From Asterias amurensis (taxonomy: Eukaryota; Echinodermata; Asteroidea; Forcipulatida; Asteriidae), in contig NC_092661.1 of NCBI RefSeq assembly GCF_032118995.1, positions 6,510,494-6,574,493 on the forward strand: 64,000 nucleotides of DNA. Direction: 5' to 3'. The notes below the pieces were generated by a model that saw only the letters and a program-made list of their open reading frames with translations, did not search any database and was not told where the DNA came from. The stretch's first letter is position 1. Every line of letters begins with the position of its first letter. Both the position numbers and the translations under genes were made by a program. Below, in pieces: positions 45,501 to 53,180 of the stretch.

Positions 45501-48500
45501 GGTGAAAGCTAACCGAGTATTTTAAGGTGTGGTGTATAACTAAACGATGTAGTGTCGGCCTGAATGGCGTGCTCATGGCCAGCGGGCCGATTATATATGG
45601 CCATGCATCAGTGCTTCTAATTTGAATAAGCGCCCATCGAGGGTGGCGTAACACATTACGCCCAACTGCATAAAACCCAATTTTCATGCTCTTTCGCTAC
45701 GCTCATACGCATGAAAAATGGTTTCATTCTATTGGACTCGATAATAAGGACACAAGAGATGAAATTTCGTTTCAGAGTATTATTGTTATTATATCATGGG
45801 AAGGGGCTGGCATTGGACCGATTCTGAATTTGACAAAGAAAACTGTGTTGCTGGTTTGGGGGGTAAACTGCCCAAACTATTGAAACTAAAGAATATATGT
45901 ACACTGTACCTCGAAAAAGATAGCGATCACCAAGAGCCTCATTTCCTCTAGAAAAGGTTGTGGGTCGTACTTTCTGACGTTTTCTGGCGTGGATCTCTTT
46001 CAAGGCGGACTCTTCTGCTAATTGGATTCTCTTTCTTTCTTCAGAGGTTTGACCTGAATCTCCCTTTTCCATGTGCTGCACAGTTGTCCATCCGGCCTTA
46101 CTGCTATCTGCTATCTTGATCTTTTTCTTTCTGTCTGCAACCAGCTCTTCAGCGGCCTGTATAGCTTCGATGGCGTCTTGAATGTCTCCCTTCTTTAGCA
46201 GAGCGACCTTGATTTTGTCGTGGGCTAATTCGAGTTGACCGCAGAAGTGAAATTGGGCTGAATTTCCTTGTCTCGTCAACTCCTTGGCTTCAAAACGGTT
46301 CTTTAGCGCCTTCACTGCATCGTCATCAGCAGCAGTGTTAGAGTTAAGATCTTCAAATTTTTTATTGAAGTAAGATTTAAACTTGCTGAACAGTTCTTCA
46401 GTATTAATGGAGGGCTCGCTCGGTTTAGACGTCATTTCGTTAAAACGCTAACCGAGTATTTTAAGGTGTGGTGTATAACTCAACGATGTAGTGTCGGCCT
46501 GAACGGCGTGCTCATGGCCAGCGGGCCGATTATGTACGGCCATGCATCAGTGCTTCTAATTTGAATAAGCGCCCATCAATGGTGGCGTAACACATTACGC
46601 CCAACTGCATAAAACCCAATAGCTGCAGTGCCTATTACATGCTCTTACCAAGTAAGTTTTTATGGTCATTAGTCTCGGTAACAGTTACCAAAGGTACACG
46701 TATACCCTCCCTTTATGTATGTTTAAATGCCAAATTCTTGTTATCTTCATTTGATACAGTCTTAAGCCACTGTCAGATATATGGTGTATCCTGCCTGTTG
46801 TGCATTGGCTTCTTTGACAGCCTGTTCCTACACACAGATGACATCAAGGTATTCCTGCCTCTACTATCATCTGACCCAATTAAAGATATTGTTCAGGTGA
46901 GTTCAAATGACTAATAGTCCCCCTAGTCTAGTCACATACATGTACATGTACATGCATACATGTATGCAACTGTTTTTGCCCCAAAAGTCCTCTAATCAAT
47001 CAGAAAGCATATCTTGAGGACATCATGTGCGTTCATGCATGCTTGATATTAGGGAGCTGTCTTTATGTGGTCTTTATCATTACTTATGTTACATGAATTT
47101 AATATAAAATGTGCTGCTGATCTAATGTTCTTCAAGTTCAACCCACTAATGACCAACCATAACACATGGACCATGCTCCTACAGCAGCGGATAAAGAATA
47201 GGCTGGTGTTGATCATCCATTCATAAATACCCCAGACAGTTTCTCTACTCCTATTGGTGGAGAGCGCGTCACGTGGGGGTGTTTAAACCTTTGATAGTAA
47301 CCAGCTGGAGCTGTTTATAACAAGCTGGCTTCCGCGTGTCGAGTGCGCAAGATTATCACGTGGAAAGCAATTCATAGCTATTAGTAACAACGCGTAATCT
47401 AAGCGCGCGTGTGTAATCTAAGCGCGCGCGCTAACACACAACAGACGCTCATCGAACATATTCTGCAGAAGGTTTTTGAAAAAAAAACATTTCAAACCTC
47501 GAATTTTCAATTGTTAAATTGTTAAAGTTTATGAATGGGAATAAAAGAGTAGTGACTTGTTCTTAAACGTCCGTTTAAAACCTTGCAGGGTCGTTGTTGT
47601 GCGGGGACTTTATCACACGGCCGCTGACCCTGCCGGCTTTAAACGGCCGTTGAAGAACTCGTCGCTACCCCATTATTCCCTTATTTAAATTTATTTTCCT
47701 TAAACTGAATGTATACTTTTTCTGTCTGTTTATTAAAAAGATGAGAAATTTTGAAAGCTATTTTGATTTTACTACACTTTCAGTTAATTTTGCTGAGTTT
47801 TGTTGTGGCTGTTGAAAACAAATTTGACTGTTTTACCATTTGACTATTTTACCAGCTAATTTCATACTAAACTGCATTCTGATAAAATATATTTATTCAA
47901 AGGCAGTGGACACTATTGGAATTACTCAAAATATTTATTTAGCACAAAACCTTACTTGGTAAGGAGTATTAGGGAGAGGTTGATGGTATAAACTATGGGG
48001 CAAACGGCTTCATCTGAAGTGACGTAGTTTTCAAGAAAAGTAATTTTCCACAAATTTAATTTTGAGACCTCAGATTTAGAATTTGAGGTCTTATGTCCAT
48101 GTGTCTTTAACAAAGGGGGATCAGTGAAGTGTTATTGTCACTGTATAAAGCTTTCATTTATGAGTATTTTGACTCCATAAAATATACTAATTAGACAACC
48201 TTCTGATTGGTCCATTTGTGGCCTACAAATTTGCATTATTACTACTGGATAGACAGTGAGTACTGCACCTCTGGTTATTCAGAATCAATTTTATAAGGCC
48301 CCGTGGTAACCCATTTGCTCTTGCAATGCAAATGATGGGGATTCAAATCCCGTCCTTTTTTTTCTCCTTTTTACAAAATTTGTCAATGCTAAGAACGCAC
48401 ACATACACAGGGAAAGGGAGTTATAGTGTTTATCAAAGACTTGATACAATTTAAGTTTTGAAATCCTAATGACCCCATCAGTTTTTAAGTTTATCAATGT

Positions 48501-51500
48501 GTCTTATTTCCAATGTCATGAATGTGTAAATTAAATTTTGTGTAAGGCCATGCTTACTCTAACTCAGACAGATCTACACCGAATACCTAGTGTTTGTAAA
48601 TATACAAACACTACATGTCTAGAAACTTGAAACTTACTACGTACATTCTGTACATAGGCAATAGTGTTTTTGTTTTTGTTTTTTTATAGTTATTTGTTAT
48701 TGTTTTGTTGGCATTTACTTTCTTTTCATATATTTTTCTATGTGTTTTTCCTCTTTTTTAACTGTAAGGGGAACCTTTTTAACCTCTTTGTCTCTTGCCA
48801 ATTTTAAAAAATACAAGAAATTAATCCGTCAATTTACAACGAACTATGAACAACTACACATGTAAAAATGTGTAAAGTGACTAAACAGAAACAACAATGC
48901 ACACAAAACCAGATACAAATTTAAAACACTAGAAACAACAGACCCAAACACATAAAAAAGGAAATATGAAAAATTTGAGAAATTAATCCAACAATGTACA
49001 TTGAACCAGGGGCAATAAAAGCAAACTAAAAATTGCGTTTAGTGACTAAAAAAATATGTTTTGAGAGCACCTTTAAACAATTGTAATGACCCGGCACATT
49101 TGATAATTGTGGGCAGTTTGTTCCAGAGTTTTGGTGAGGCTGATGCAAATGACAAATCACTGTATGAAGTAGATGTTTTGACAGGTTTGAGCAAGTGTTT
49201 GGATCTCAGCGAGCATGTACATTGTAGGTCTGTGTTCAGTGAGTAGGTCTGAGATGTACTTTGGTGCAGTCTCTGCAACATAATAGCATGACCTATGGTA
49301 TCAAAGGCGGCCGTCAAATGTGCATCGACCGATCGTAATATTATGTCCTTTGACACACGTAGCAGTGCAGTTTCTGTCGAGTGGTGCTGGTGATAAGATG
49401 ACTGTCTTTCACCATGTAAGTTGTAGATGTCGAGGTGGCTGGTTAACTGTGCTGCCACACATCTCTCTGTGATTTTTGAGATGAAAGACAGATTCGAAAC
49501 TGGACGATAGTTAGTTAATTCAATTGTTTATTGTCACACATATAAATACATATACAGTGAAATTCACCTTGGCTTGCTAGTCTCAACAAATTAACAATGA
49601 GGACTCCGGGTCAAGTGTTGGTTTCTTAATCAGTGGTGTTAACTGAGCCTCTTTAAAGATGCCTGGTACTGCCCCAGATGTAATAGAGTGGTTCACAATA
49701 TCACACACAGTAGGTAACAGTTCATTGTGACATCTCTTCAACAGCCAAGATGGAATTGGATCGAGGGGGCAAGACTTTGACTTTGAGTCCAGGACGATTT
49801 TACGTACTGCTGCATGTGACATTCTTTTAAACTTACTGAGTTGGGGGACCATGCTCTTTTCATCTTGTACGGGCGTGAAGGGAGACAGACTATCCAGTTG
49901 ATCCTTCACCTTTTGAATCTTCTCCTGGAAGAACTCAGATAATTTACATGCAAGTTCACTGGCCGATTCGTACAGTGGGAGAACCTTGGCTGGTTTGGCA
50001 GCAGAAAGTTTATCAATAAAGTCGGTTGCTTGAGCTCTGTGATAGTCTGTCTTTGTCTTTTCAAGGGACTACTTGTACTTTCGACATTCTTCTTTCGACA
50101 TTCGCTCAAGACGACGTTTTGCCCGCTTTTGCTCACGCAACATGTCATTGTACCAGGGGGCGTGAGGTCTCAGTGTTATGGATCGTGTCACAATTGGTGC
50201 ATGTTTGTCGGTGAGCTCCGATAAGACACTATTATACTGTTCAACATGTGACTTCAAGTCTGAGGCTGGATTCATTACAAGAGGTGAAGCATTAATTTCA
50301 CACTTGAACTGCTCAATATTAATTTCACGCAGTTTGCGAATTGTAGTCTTGTGTTTCACTGGGTCAGGACGGGCAATGTTTAGGTTACATACCGTAGCTG
50401 CGTGATCGGATGGTTGGTCACTCTGAACTGTGATGTTTGATATGATGTTGTCGTTATCCCTGGCAATCAAAAGTTCAAGCGAAATTATGAAGTCACACAC
50501 AGATGCAGTCTTAGATTTAATTGATTGTGCATTCCAAGCTGCAAACTTCACTGATGGTGCATCTTTGACTTCCATCGGTTGCAATGGGATGTGGACAAGG
50601 TTTGTAATGTTACACCGACGACAACAGTTGACAGAGCGGTCATAATGGGCATGCCGGAATTGACTTGTTATGGTTGCAATGGCAATTGGTCGTTGTTTCA
50701 TTCGTCCAGCACGACACCCTCTTCAGAATTTGTTGATTCTGAGAGCTGTAATAGTGTTCCACACTTGATGATTAAGTTTGACATCGTAGCACAAATGTCT
50801 CTTTGAAAGCAAAGTATCTCTAGAGTAAGCCAATGGATTGGTATTAGCACTGGTGGATGTACATGTATGATGGCACATAATGAAGCAGGGTACCAGACTG
50901 TAGCAGTATCTCACATCAGTGTTATGGAAAGTCTGGTAACATTGTCCACAGTGGTAGACTGAAAGAGTTGAAAAAGTGCAGCACAAAACGAGGATAAAAT
51001 GTCACTAATCACATCCTAGTACACTTAAACAATAAGTAGGTGCATCACAGGTACTTAAAATAACTCAAAAGTTCACGTTAAAGTTTTTTCTTTCAAAAAA
51101 TCATAACTCAAGAAGTAGGCCTATAGAAGCTATTCCAACAATTTATTCCTCATCAGAGAGGTCTTGCAAAAAGCTTTCAAAGCTACACGGAGTTCATCAT
51201 TATTTGACCTTGAGTACCAGTTCAAAACGGAAGTTGAAAACTTCAAAAATTCATTTCTCAAAAACTACTTATTTTCCCCATTGGTAGTGCACAAAGAGTT
51301 TACACATACAACTGTAATTTGTGCAGTGCTGAGTCACGCTCCAGCAGAGTACGCTACATAGTATATAACTCCATGATCAAGGCGTTTTACAACAAACATT
51401 TCTTCCTTCGGTTAGAAAGTCACTTACAGTCGTCAATATTCATAAATATTGTGCAATAAAACATATAGAAAATGTTGTAGAACTTGCATTAACTTGAAAC

Positions 51501-52292
51501 TTTGCATGCAGGTAGACATAACAAGTACATGTAGATGATTCAAAGGACGTTACACCAGGATGACGTCATGTGTGTTCAAACTTATTAATTTCAAACTGGT
51601 AATCTTTAGAGCTGCATGAGCCCCATTAAGTTTACTTATATCAATATCTCGTATTAAGACTTGCTTGCCTTATTTTTTTTCCTTTCAAACATGAGGTCTG
51701 CTACCTTCAAGATGTCTATACAATTGCTGTGACTAGATTTGTTTAATACTATAATGTATCCTGTATTCGAAACCATTCCCAACATCACATAAACTTCACT
51801 AAGGTTGGATATTCTTTAGGTGCCTTGTTATTTAAAACTGGCAATTTTTTGAGGTGTTTTGACTGGTGTGGTAGTCTGGCAAGGGTCCGGTTGAAAAAAA
51901 TTAAGACAGATGATGTCTTACAATCCAAGACGCCCTCTAGCAGCAGATTAAAAACAAACTTTCAAATTACATTATTTTTTGAGATGTCTGTTGCAGAGTT
52001 TATGGTACATGTAATTGTTTCACTTATTCCAGATGTGTCCTACACGCACAAAAAATTGCCATATTGAAATTAAGAATTTGCTTTGTGTGCCTTCATGTTT
52101 TTCAGGCAACACCTCGAAAAAAAACCTTTTAAAAGACTTTTGTTTTAACCTCAAGTTTTCAATTGTAATCCAGAATAAAGAAAAAAGCTGATTGGAGTTT
52201 ATCATTCTTTTACACAGGAAAATCCTGATGCAGAATCTGTTTTGAGGAAGCTTGTTGAAAGAAGAGCTCTTCAAGGCAGTCTTTATACGTAA
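33483..52292 (+). CDS. PSMG1: Proteasome assembly chaperone 1 (PSMG1/PAC1), 6 coding exons, complete
   Basis: PSMG1 pairs with PSMG2 and chaperones alpha-ring assembly of the 20S proteasome. Coding exons are 33483-33577, 37009-37118, 37869-38062, 39035-39236, 46760-46896 and 52218-52292, joining to 813 bp (270 aa; human is about 288). All junctions are GT-AG and in phase. Family features in order: N-terminus MATFFGEV followed by an acidic stretch (DDDDEDEGDE), RTLIIAVGPAA near residue 60, VYRLKNHPDVLVCQC near residue 116, PACFLRSMQSS, PCPSLESPNVIKGL, VLSHCQIYGV, and the C-terminus GSLYT. That ending fits the HbYX motif (hydrophobic-Tyr-any) used by this chaperone to dock on the alpha ring. 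Introns 1, 4 and 5 carry antisense retroelements. No disruption is seen. The exon 1 donor is the least certain junction. Confidence 0.93.
33925..34620 (-). mobile_element. LINE reverse-transcriptase C-terminal fragment in PSMG1 intron 1
   Basis: The minus strand encodes SAKYLGVHLDPKLSFNTHV, then TTFIRPAVEYAATSWDPHTQ and KKLEQVQRSSARFVMEDYRR, the region after the catalytic palm of jockey/CR1-type LINE polymerases. A frameshift near 34030 separates this from the expected ending (RDWNNLPVDPAAYPSLDAFK). It is followed by a GAA-type short repeat near 33770-33790. Antisense to PSMG1; inactive. Confidence 0.88.
34637..34767. repeat. Short TIR element (CCGTATGGCGCCAC)
   Basis: AAGTTTCCGTATGGCGCCAC at the left is answered by GTGGCGCCATACGGAAAGTT at the right; ACTTTTTCATTC is also matched inside. 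131 bp, non-coding, in PSMG1 intron 1. Confidence 0.85.
35024..35190. repeat. Palindromic fold-back element
   Basis: GAGCCGAGTTTGACTAAACC at the left is answered by GGTTTAGTCCAACTCGGCTC at the right, and GTTAAAGGGGTGTTTACAAG by CTTGTAACACCCCTTTAAC. GGCAGTGCGGC and GCCGCACTGCC continue the stem. About 165 bp. Confidence 0.85.
35215..35515. repeat. Repeat related to nested element 3
   Basis: It shares CTCCGGGATCTGG, TTTTCGAAAGTGGTAAAAATG with one change, TTGACTAGCTGTC and CGTAACCCTCCGGC with 29920-30160 inside the nested element 29609-30404. Ends were not resolved. Confidence 0.6.
35680..35775. other. Alternating poly-G and poly-C tracts
   Basis: Runs of 9 to 13 G (about 35682-35692, 35726-35737) alternate with C runs (35706-35713, 35755-35766). 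The G runs can pair with the C runs or form G-quadruplexes. Located in PSMG1 intron 1. Confidence 0.7.
35960..36473. other. PSMG1 intron 1, nothing clear recognised
   Basis: AT-rich sequence. A short piece near 36255-36320 (TTTAAACACCCCC then GCTCTCC and AATAGGAAT) is an inverted fragment of the repeat seen at 47216 and 61935. Confidence 0.4.
36474..36859. mobile_element. Palindromic MITE (GGCAGTGGACACTATTGG family)
   Basis: It begins TTAAAGGCAGTGGACACTAT and ends ATAGTGTCCACTGTCTTAAA. Internal GATTTCGAGACCTCAGATTT is answered in reverse. Other copies are at 47899-48093 (truncated) and 52803-53180. About 150 bases upstream of PSMG1 exon 2. Confidence 0.88.
37009..37118 (+). CDS. PSMG1: PSMG1 exon 2
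   Basis: 110 bp between TTTTCAG and GTTTGC. It encodes EPQFAWQPGVNKEMEE, then SEVRKLSCRTLIIAVGPAAT, where the hydrophobic strand LIIAVG corresponds to the first core strand of the family. Ends in phase 1. Confidence 0.9.
37869..38062 (+). CDS. PSMG1: PSMG1 exon 3
   Basis: 194 bp between TTTTTAAG and GTATAA. It encodes FLEAYILWSKIEVVATIEYD, then CSVYRLKNHPDVLVCQCKNE and MSHVWTKQ. The VYRLK-x-P-x-V-x-V-CQC segment is the strongest family match. Ends in phase 0. Confidence 0.92.
38130..38235. repeat. Short direct repeat in PSMG1 intron 3
   Basis: CTACCATGGGCAG occurs near 38138 and 38202, each followed by a related tail (GTGTGC / GCGTGCCG) and TTAGCTTTG-x-G-x-AAGTCTAT. A third relative (CTCGCTACCATGGGCAGCGC) is near 22532. 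Probably remnants of one dispersed element. Confidence 0.55.
39035..39236 (+). CDS. PSMG1: PSMG1 exon 4
   Basis: 202 bp between TTTGTAG and GTATGT. It encodes LFQNLDSTDMEVIVMDMVST, then EIPACFLRSMQSS and PCPSLESPNVIKGLSAS, matching the region after the CQC motif of human PSMG1. Ends in phase 1. Confidence 0.9.
39237..40245. other. PSMG1 intron 4, 5' part, SINE-like tail then unrecognised
   Basis: From about 39250 to 39300 lies AATGCGCTATATAAATACG followed by a TTATT run, like the SINE tails at 59130 and 61440. The rest is AT-rich with no gene recognised. Confidence 0.45.
40246..40500. mobile_element. CAGTGTTG-ended element, probably hAT-type MITE
   Basis: It begins CAGTGTTGTACATGTAAAGT and ends GAGACCTGCAACACTG, with an interior of GAGACC/GGTCTC palindromes. 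CACACAAT stands immediately left (40238-40245) and recurs 6 bases past the right end (40507-40514), so the exact boundary is uncertain. A truncated relative begins near 40722 (CAGTGTTGTAGGTCTCGAGA). Confidence 0.65.
40750..41350. other. PSMG1 intron 4, nothing clear recognised
   Basis: It contains TACATGTA-type words near 40765-40810 and a T-rich then G run near 41270-41325. No gene or transposon ends seen. Confidence 0.4.
41351..41477. repeat. Split direct repeat A, outer copy
   Basis: It starts TTTCATGCTCCTTCGCTACG and ends GGCATTGGACCGAT. It matches 45682-45822, which has a short extra stretch in the middle. It marks the 3' end of the element on its coding strand. Confidence 0.88.
41936..42980 (-). 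pseudogene. Tyrosine recombinase, interrupted by a MITE
   Basis: N-terminal part at 42690-42980 (PVDLPIVQQIIVSARRQLHK, LVGENRTLIDLRTACYISL, with the first catalytic-type Arg region). C-terminal part at 41936-42250 (SYTRCRELFLDAMKQIG, LHSMRSGGATHLTNKGIPEE, MQHGRWKT), with the His-x-x-Arg box; the usual H/W-(x)n-Tyr end follows. The two parts are separated by the 352-bp MITE at 42259-42610. Confidence 0.82.
42259..42610. mobile_element. hAT-type MITE inside the recombinase gene, 8-bp target duplication
   Basis: The ends TAAGCTTGGGCGATATC and GATATCGCCCAAGCTTA are perfect inverse complements. ATCCTGAC is duplicated at 42251-42258 and 42611-42618. The interior is dense in ATATCGCGATAT palindromes. 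352 bp, non-coding. Confidence 0.93.
43390..44333 (-). pseudogene. RNase H and connection region of the tyrosine-recombinase element
   Basis: Segments in order: LVGQIISLSPVCGNIIRLMT; LVCCDASAQGAGSI (first RNase H acidic residue); VFSDSQSATRIVE (SDS motif); DWIPRTRNDQADFISRL (final RNase H block); then SIDCFANYYNAKLTRFYSRF and GVDAFTQNW, a stretch that in DIRS-group elements links RNase H to the recombinase. The frame is interrupted between segments. Confidence 0.82.
44370..44990 (-). pseudogene. Reverse transcriptase of the tyrosine-recombinase element
   Basis: The minus strand encodes KKRLILDLSRLNKFVKKEKF, then FEFNVLPFGLSSAPWLFSKV and FIALYLDDGIVV with a catalytic YLDD. The NVLPFGLSSAPWLF motif is typical of DIRS-group enzymes. 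Stop codons break the frame between the first and second blocks (around 44640-44690). Confidence 0.82.
45150..45430 (-). CDS. Gag zinc-knuckle segment of the tyrosine-recombinase element
   Basis: From the acceptor-like site the reading MPSADICFTCRMPGHWAREC contains a CCHC zinc knuckle (C-x2-C-x4-H-x4-C), followed by a Ser/Pro/Gly-rich tail. It lies between ORF1 and the reverse transcriptase, as expected for a nucleocapsid. Confidence 0.7.
45508..45822. repeat. Internal B-A repeat block in a presumed gag intron
   Basis: B (45508-45681, GCTAACCGAGTATTTTAAGG to AAAACCCAAT) is joined directly to A (45682-45822, TTTCATGCTCTTTCGCTACG onward). The junction is therefore identical to the right end of the element joined to its left end, as in a circular intermediate. 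The block lies wholly between a donor-like CGAG|GTACAG (45910/45909) and an acceptor-like TTTAG|GC (45431/45430) on the coding strand. Confidence 0.85.
45910..46435 (-). CDS. Gag-like ORF1 exon of the tyrosine-recombinase element
   Basis: The ATG at 46435 opens a hydrophilic, Lys/Glu-rich protein (MTSKPSEPSINTEELFSKF... then KFEDLNSNTAADDDAVKALK), with helical character and EAKELTRQGNSAQFHFCGQL, typical of DIRS-group ORF1. It would join in phase at CGAG|GT to the zinc-knuckle exon at 45430. Without splicing the frame runs into the repeat block. Confidence 0.7.
46447..46620. repeat. Split direct repeat B, outer copy
   Basis: 174 bp, same length as the internal B copy, differing at about half a dozen positions (for example CCTGAACGG against CCTGAATGG). 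It marks the 5' end of the element on its coding strand, 12 bases before the gag ATG. Confidence 0.88.
46760..46896 (+). CDS. PSMG1: PSMG1 exon 5
   Basis: 137 bp between GATACAG and GTGAGT. It encodes VLSHCQIYGVSCLLCIGFFD, then DDIKVFLPLLSSDPIKDIVQ, the counterpart of the human VLSYCQVW... segment. Ends in phase 0. It is separated from exon 4 by the 5.3-kb retrotransposon at 41351-46620, whose end is 139 bases upstream. Confidence 0.92.
47216..47692. repeat. Repeat block with fold-back element
   Basis: 47531-47692 is a hairpin: GGGAATAAAAGAGTAGTGAC and GTCGCTACCCCATTATTCCC form the ends, and CGTTTAAA-x2-C-x2-GCAGGGTCG pairs with CTGACCCTGCCGGCTTTAAACG in the stem. The part before it (ATTCATAAATACCCCAGACA, CCTATTGGTGGAGAGCGCG) recurs at 61935-62155. 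Part of PSMG1 intron 5. Confidence 0.7.
47899..48093. mobile_element. GGCAGTGGACAC-family MITE, 3'-truncated
   Basis: It starts AAAGGCAGTGGACACTATTG and follows the family (TTACTTGGTAAGGAG, GAAGTGACGTAGTTTTC) until about GATTTAGAATTTGAGGTC. There it jumps to a short end resembling ATGTGTCTTTAA. About half of the usual length is missing. Confidence 0.8.
48110..49040. other. PSMG1 intron 5, no gene recognised
   Basis: AT-rich sequence. The last ~250 bases are A-rich on the plus strand and are probably the 3' untranslated region of the antisense LINE that follows. Confidence 0.4.
49050..50690 (-). mobile_element. CR1/L2-like LINE, rearranged and dead, in PSMG1 intron 5
   Basis: On the minus strand: the start of an AP-endonuclease domain (KFAAWNAQSIKSKTASVCDF), then after an internal loss the end of that domain (SDQPSDHAATVCNL) and a linker (WYNDMLREQKRAKRRLERM). 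The RT N-terminus follows (SCPLDPIPSWLLKRC, GAVPGIFKEAQLTPLIKKP), then, past an insertion at about 49510-49600, HHSTETALLRVSKDI and a shortened core. The CR1-like ending is SPKLWNKLPTIIK and LFKGALKTYFFSH. The catalytic centre is deleted. Confidence 0.85.
50710..52217. other. PSMG1 intron 5, 3' part, nothing recognised
   Basis: No coding exon or transposon ends seen. A TGACGTCATGTGTG word lies near 51560. Confidence 0.4.
52218..52292 (+). CDS. PSMG1: PSMG1 exon 6 (C-terminus, stop)
   Basis: 75 bp after TTTACACAG. It encodes ENPDAESVLRKLVERRALQG, then SLYT and TAA. Position, phase and the final Leu-Tyr-Thr agree with the PSMG1 C-terminus. A GA-rich run follows the stop at once. Confidence 0.9.
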   Translation, partial: ENPDAESVLRKLVERRALQGSLYT

Positions 52293-52608
52293 GAGAGAGG
52301 GAGAGAGAGAGAGTTCTTGAAACAAGGCTTGGTCTCCCAGCTTGAACTTCTCATTCTACATTCTTACCAGCCTCTAGCCTTAAGCCCTCGATGCCTCATC
52401 AAAACAGTCCAAATTTTCAATAGAAGCCTATTTTGCAAAATGAAAATGGTGTGTTCCTTCCCACAAATACTTAAGTTACTATAGAAAAACAAGTGGAGAG
52501 TTTCCGAAGGGGGAGCTTCCACAATTCCTGTTCTTTGCAAGGGACACTGAATCTCCGAGGAGAAATTAAAGGATGTCAAACCACCACGATGGGGTCCCCC
52601 GGGTCCGT

Positions 52609-52614
52609 AATAAA
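52609..52614 (+). terminator. Candidate poly(A) signal of PSMG1
   Basis: AATAAA about 317 bases after the PSMG1 stop, the first canonical hexamer noted downstream. Other ends cannot be excluded. Confidence 0.35.
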
Positions 52615-52802
52615 CAAGGGGAATGGAAGAAAGCAGGTAAGGAGCAGTGGCAAACTAAGGGGGGTCGTTCCCCCAAATGATGTCAGTGCCCTCACCCCTG
52701 CCCCCCATTTGAAATTTGAAAGTTTGAGATAATAATTTACTGGAATATAAAAATGCTACATGTATAGCCCATTTTCAAATTTACAAAAACAAGCTGAAGG
52801 TT

Positions 52803-53180
52803 GAAGGCGGTGGATCTGGACACTATAGGTAGTTACTTAAAATAATTATTAGCATAAAACCTTAATTGGTAACGAGTAATGGGGAGCTGTTGATAGTATG
52901 AAACATTGTGAGAGACGGCTCCATCTGAAGTGATGTAGTTTTTGAGGAAGAAATAATTTTCCACAAATTTGATTTAGAGACCTCACAATTAGATTTTGAG
53001 TTCTCGAAATCAAGCATCTGAAAGCACTAAACTTCGTGTGACAAGGGTGTTTTTTCTTTGATTACCTCGCAACTTCGACGACCAACTTGAGCTCAAATTT
53101 TCATTGGTTTGTTATTTTATGCATACAATATTGAGACACACCAAGTGAGAAGACTGCCAATTGTGTCCAGTGCCTTTAAA
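52803..53180. mobile_element. GGCAGTGGACAC-family MITE, diverged full-length copy
   Basis: Starts GAAGGCGGTGGATCTGGACA and ends TTGTGTCCAGTGCCTTTAAA. The interior shares TAATTGGTAACGAGTAATGG and GAGACCTCACAATTAGA with the copy at 36474-36859. Confidence 0.85.

Larger units (their letters stand above)
41351..46620 (-). mobile_element. Tyrosine-recombinase retrotransposon (DIRS/Ngaro-type) with split direct repeats
   Basis: On the minus strand the order is gag exon (45910-46435), gag zinc knuckle (from 45430), reverse transcriptase (~44370-44990), RNase H and connection (~43390-44333), then a tyrosine recombinase (~41936-42970). RT-RNase H followed by a tyrosine recombinase in place of an integrase defines this class. 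Two sequences, A and B, are each present twice in direct orientation: A at 41351-41477 and 45682-45822, B at 45508-45681 and 46447-46620. The outer boundaries coincide with A at the left and B at the right, and the internal pair B-A is contiguous. Frames are damaged and a MITE is inserted in the recombinase, so this copy is inactive. It fills much of PSMG1 intron 4, antisense. Confidence 0.9.

Noticed and set aside
45211..45525. A plus-strand gene in the middle of the retrotransposon
   Set aside because: The minus-strand frame holds the CCHC knuckle; the plus frame is its shadow.
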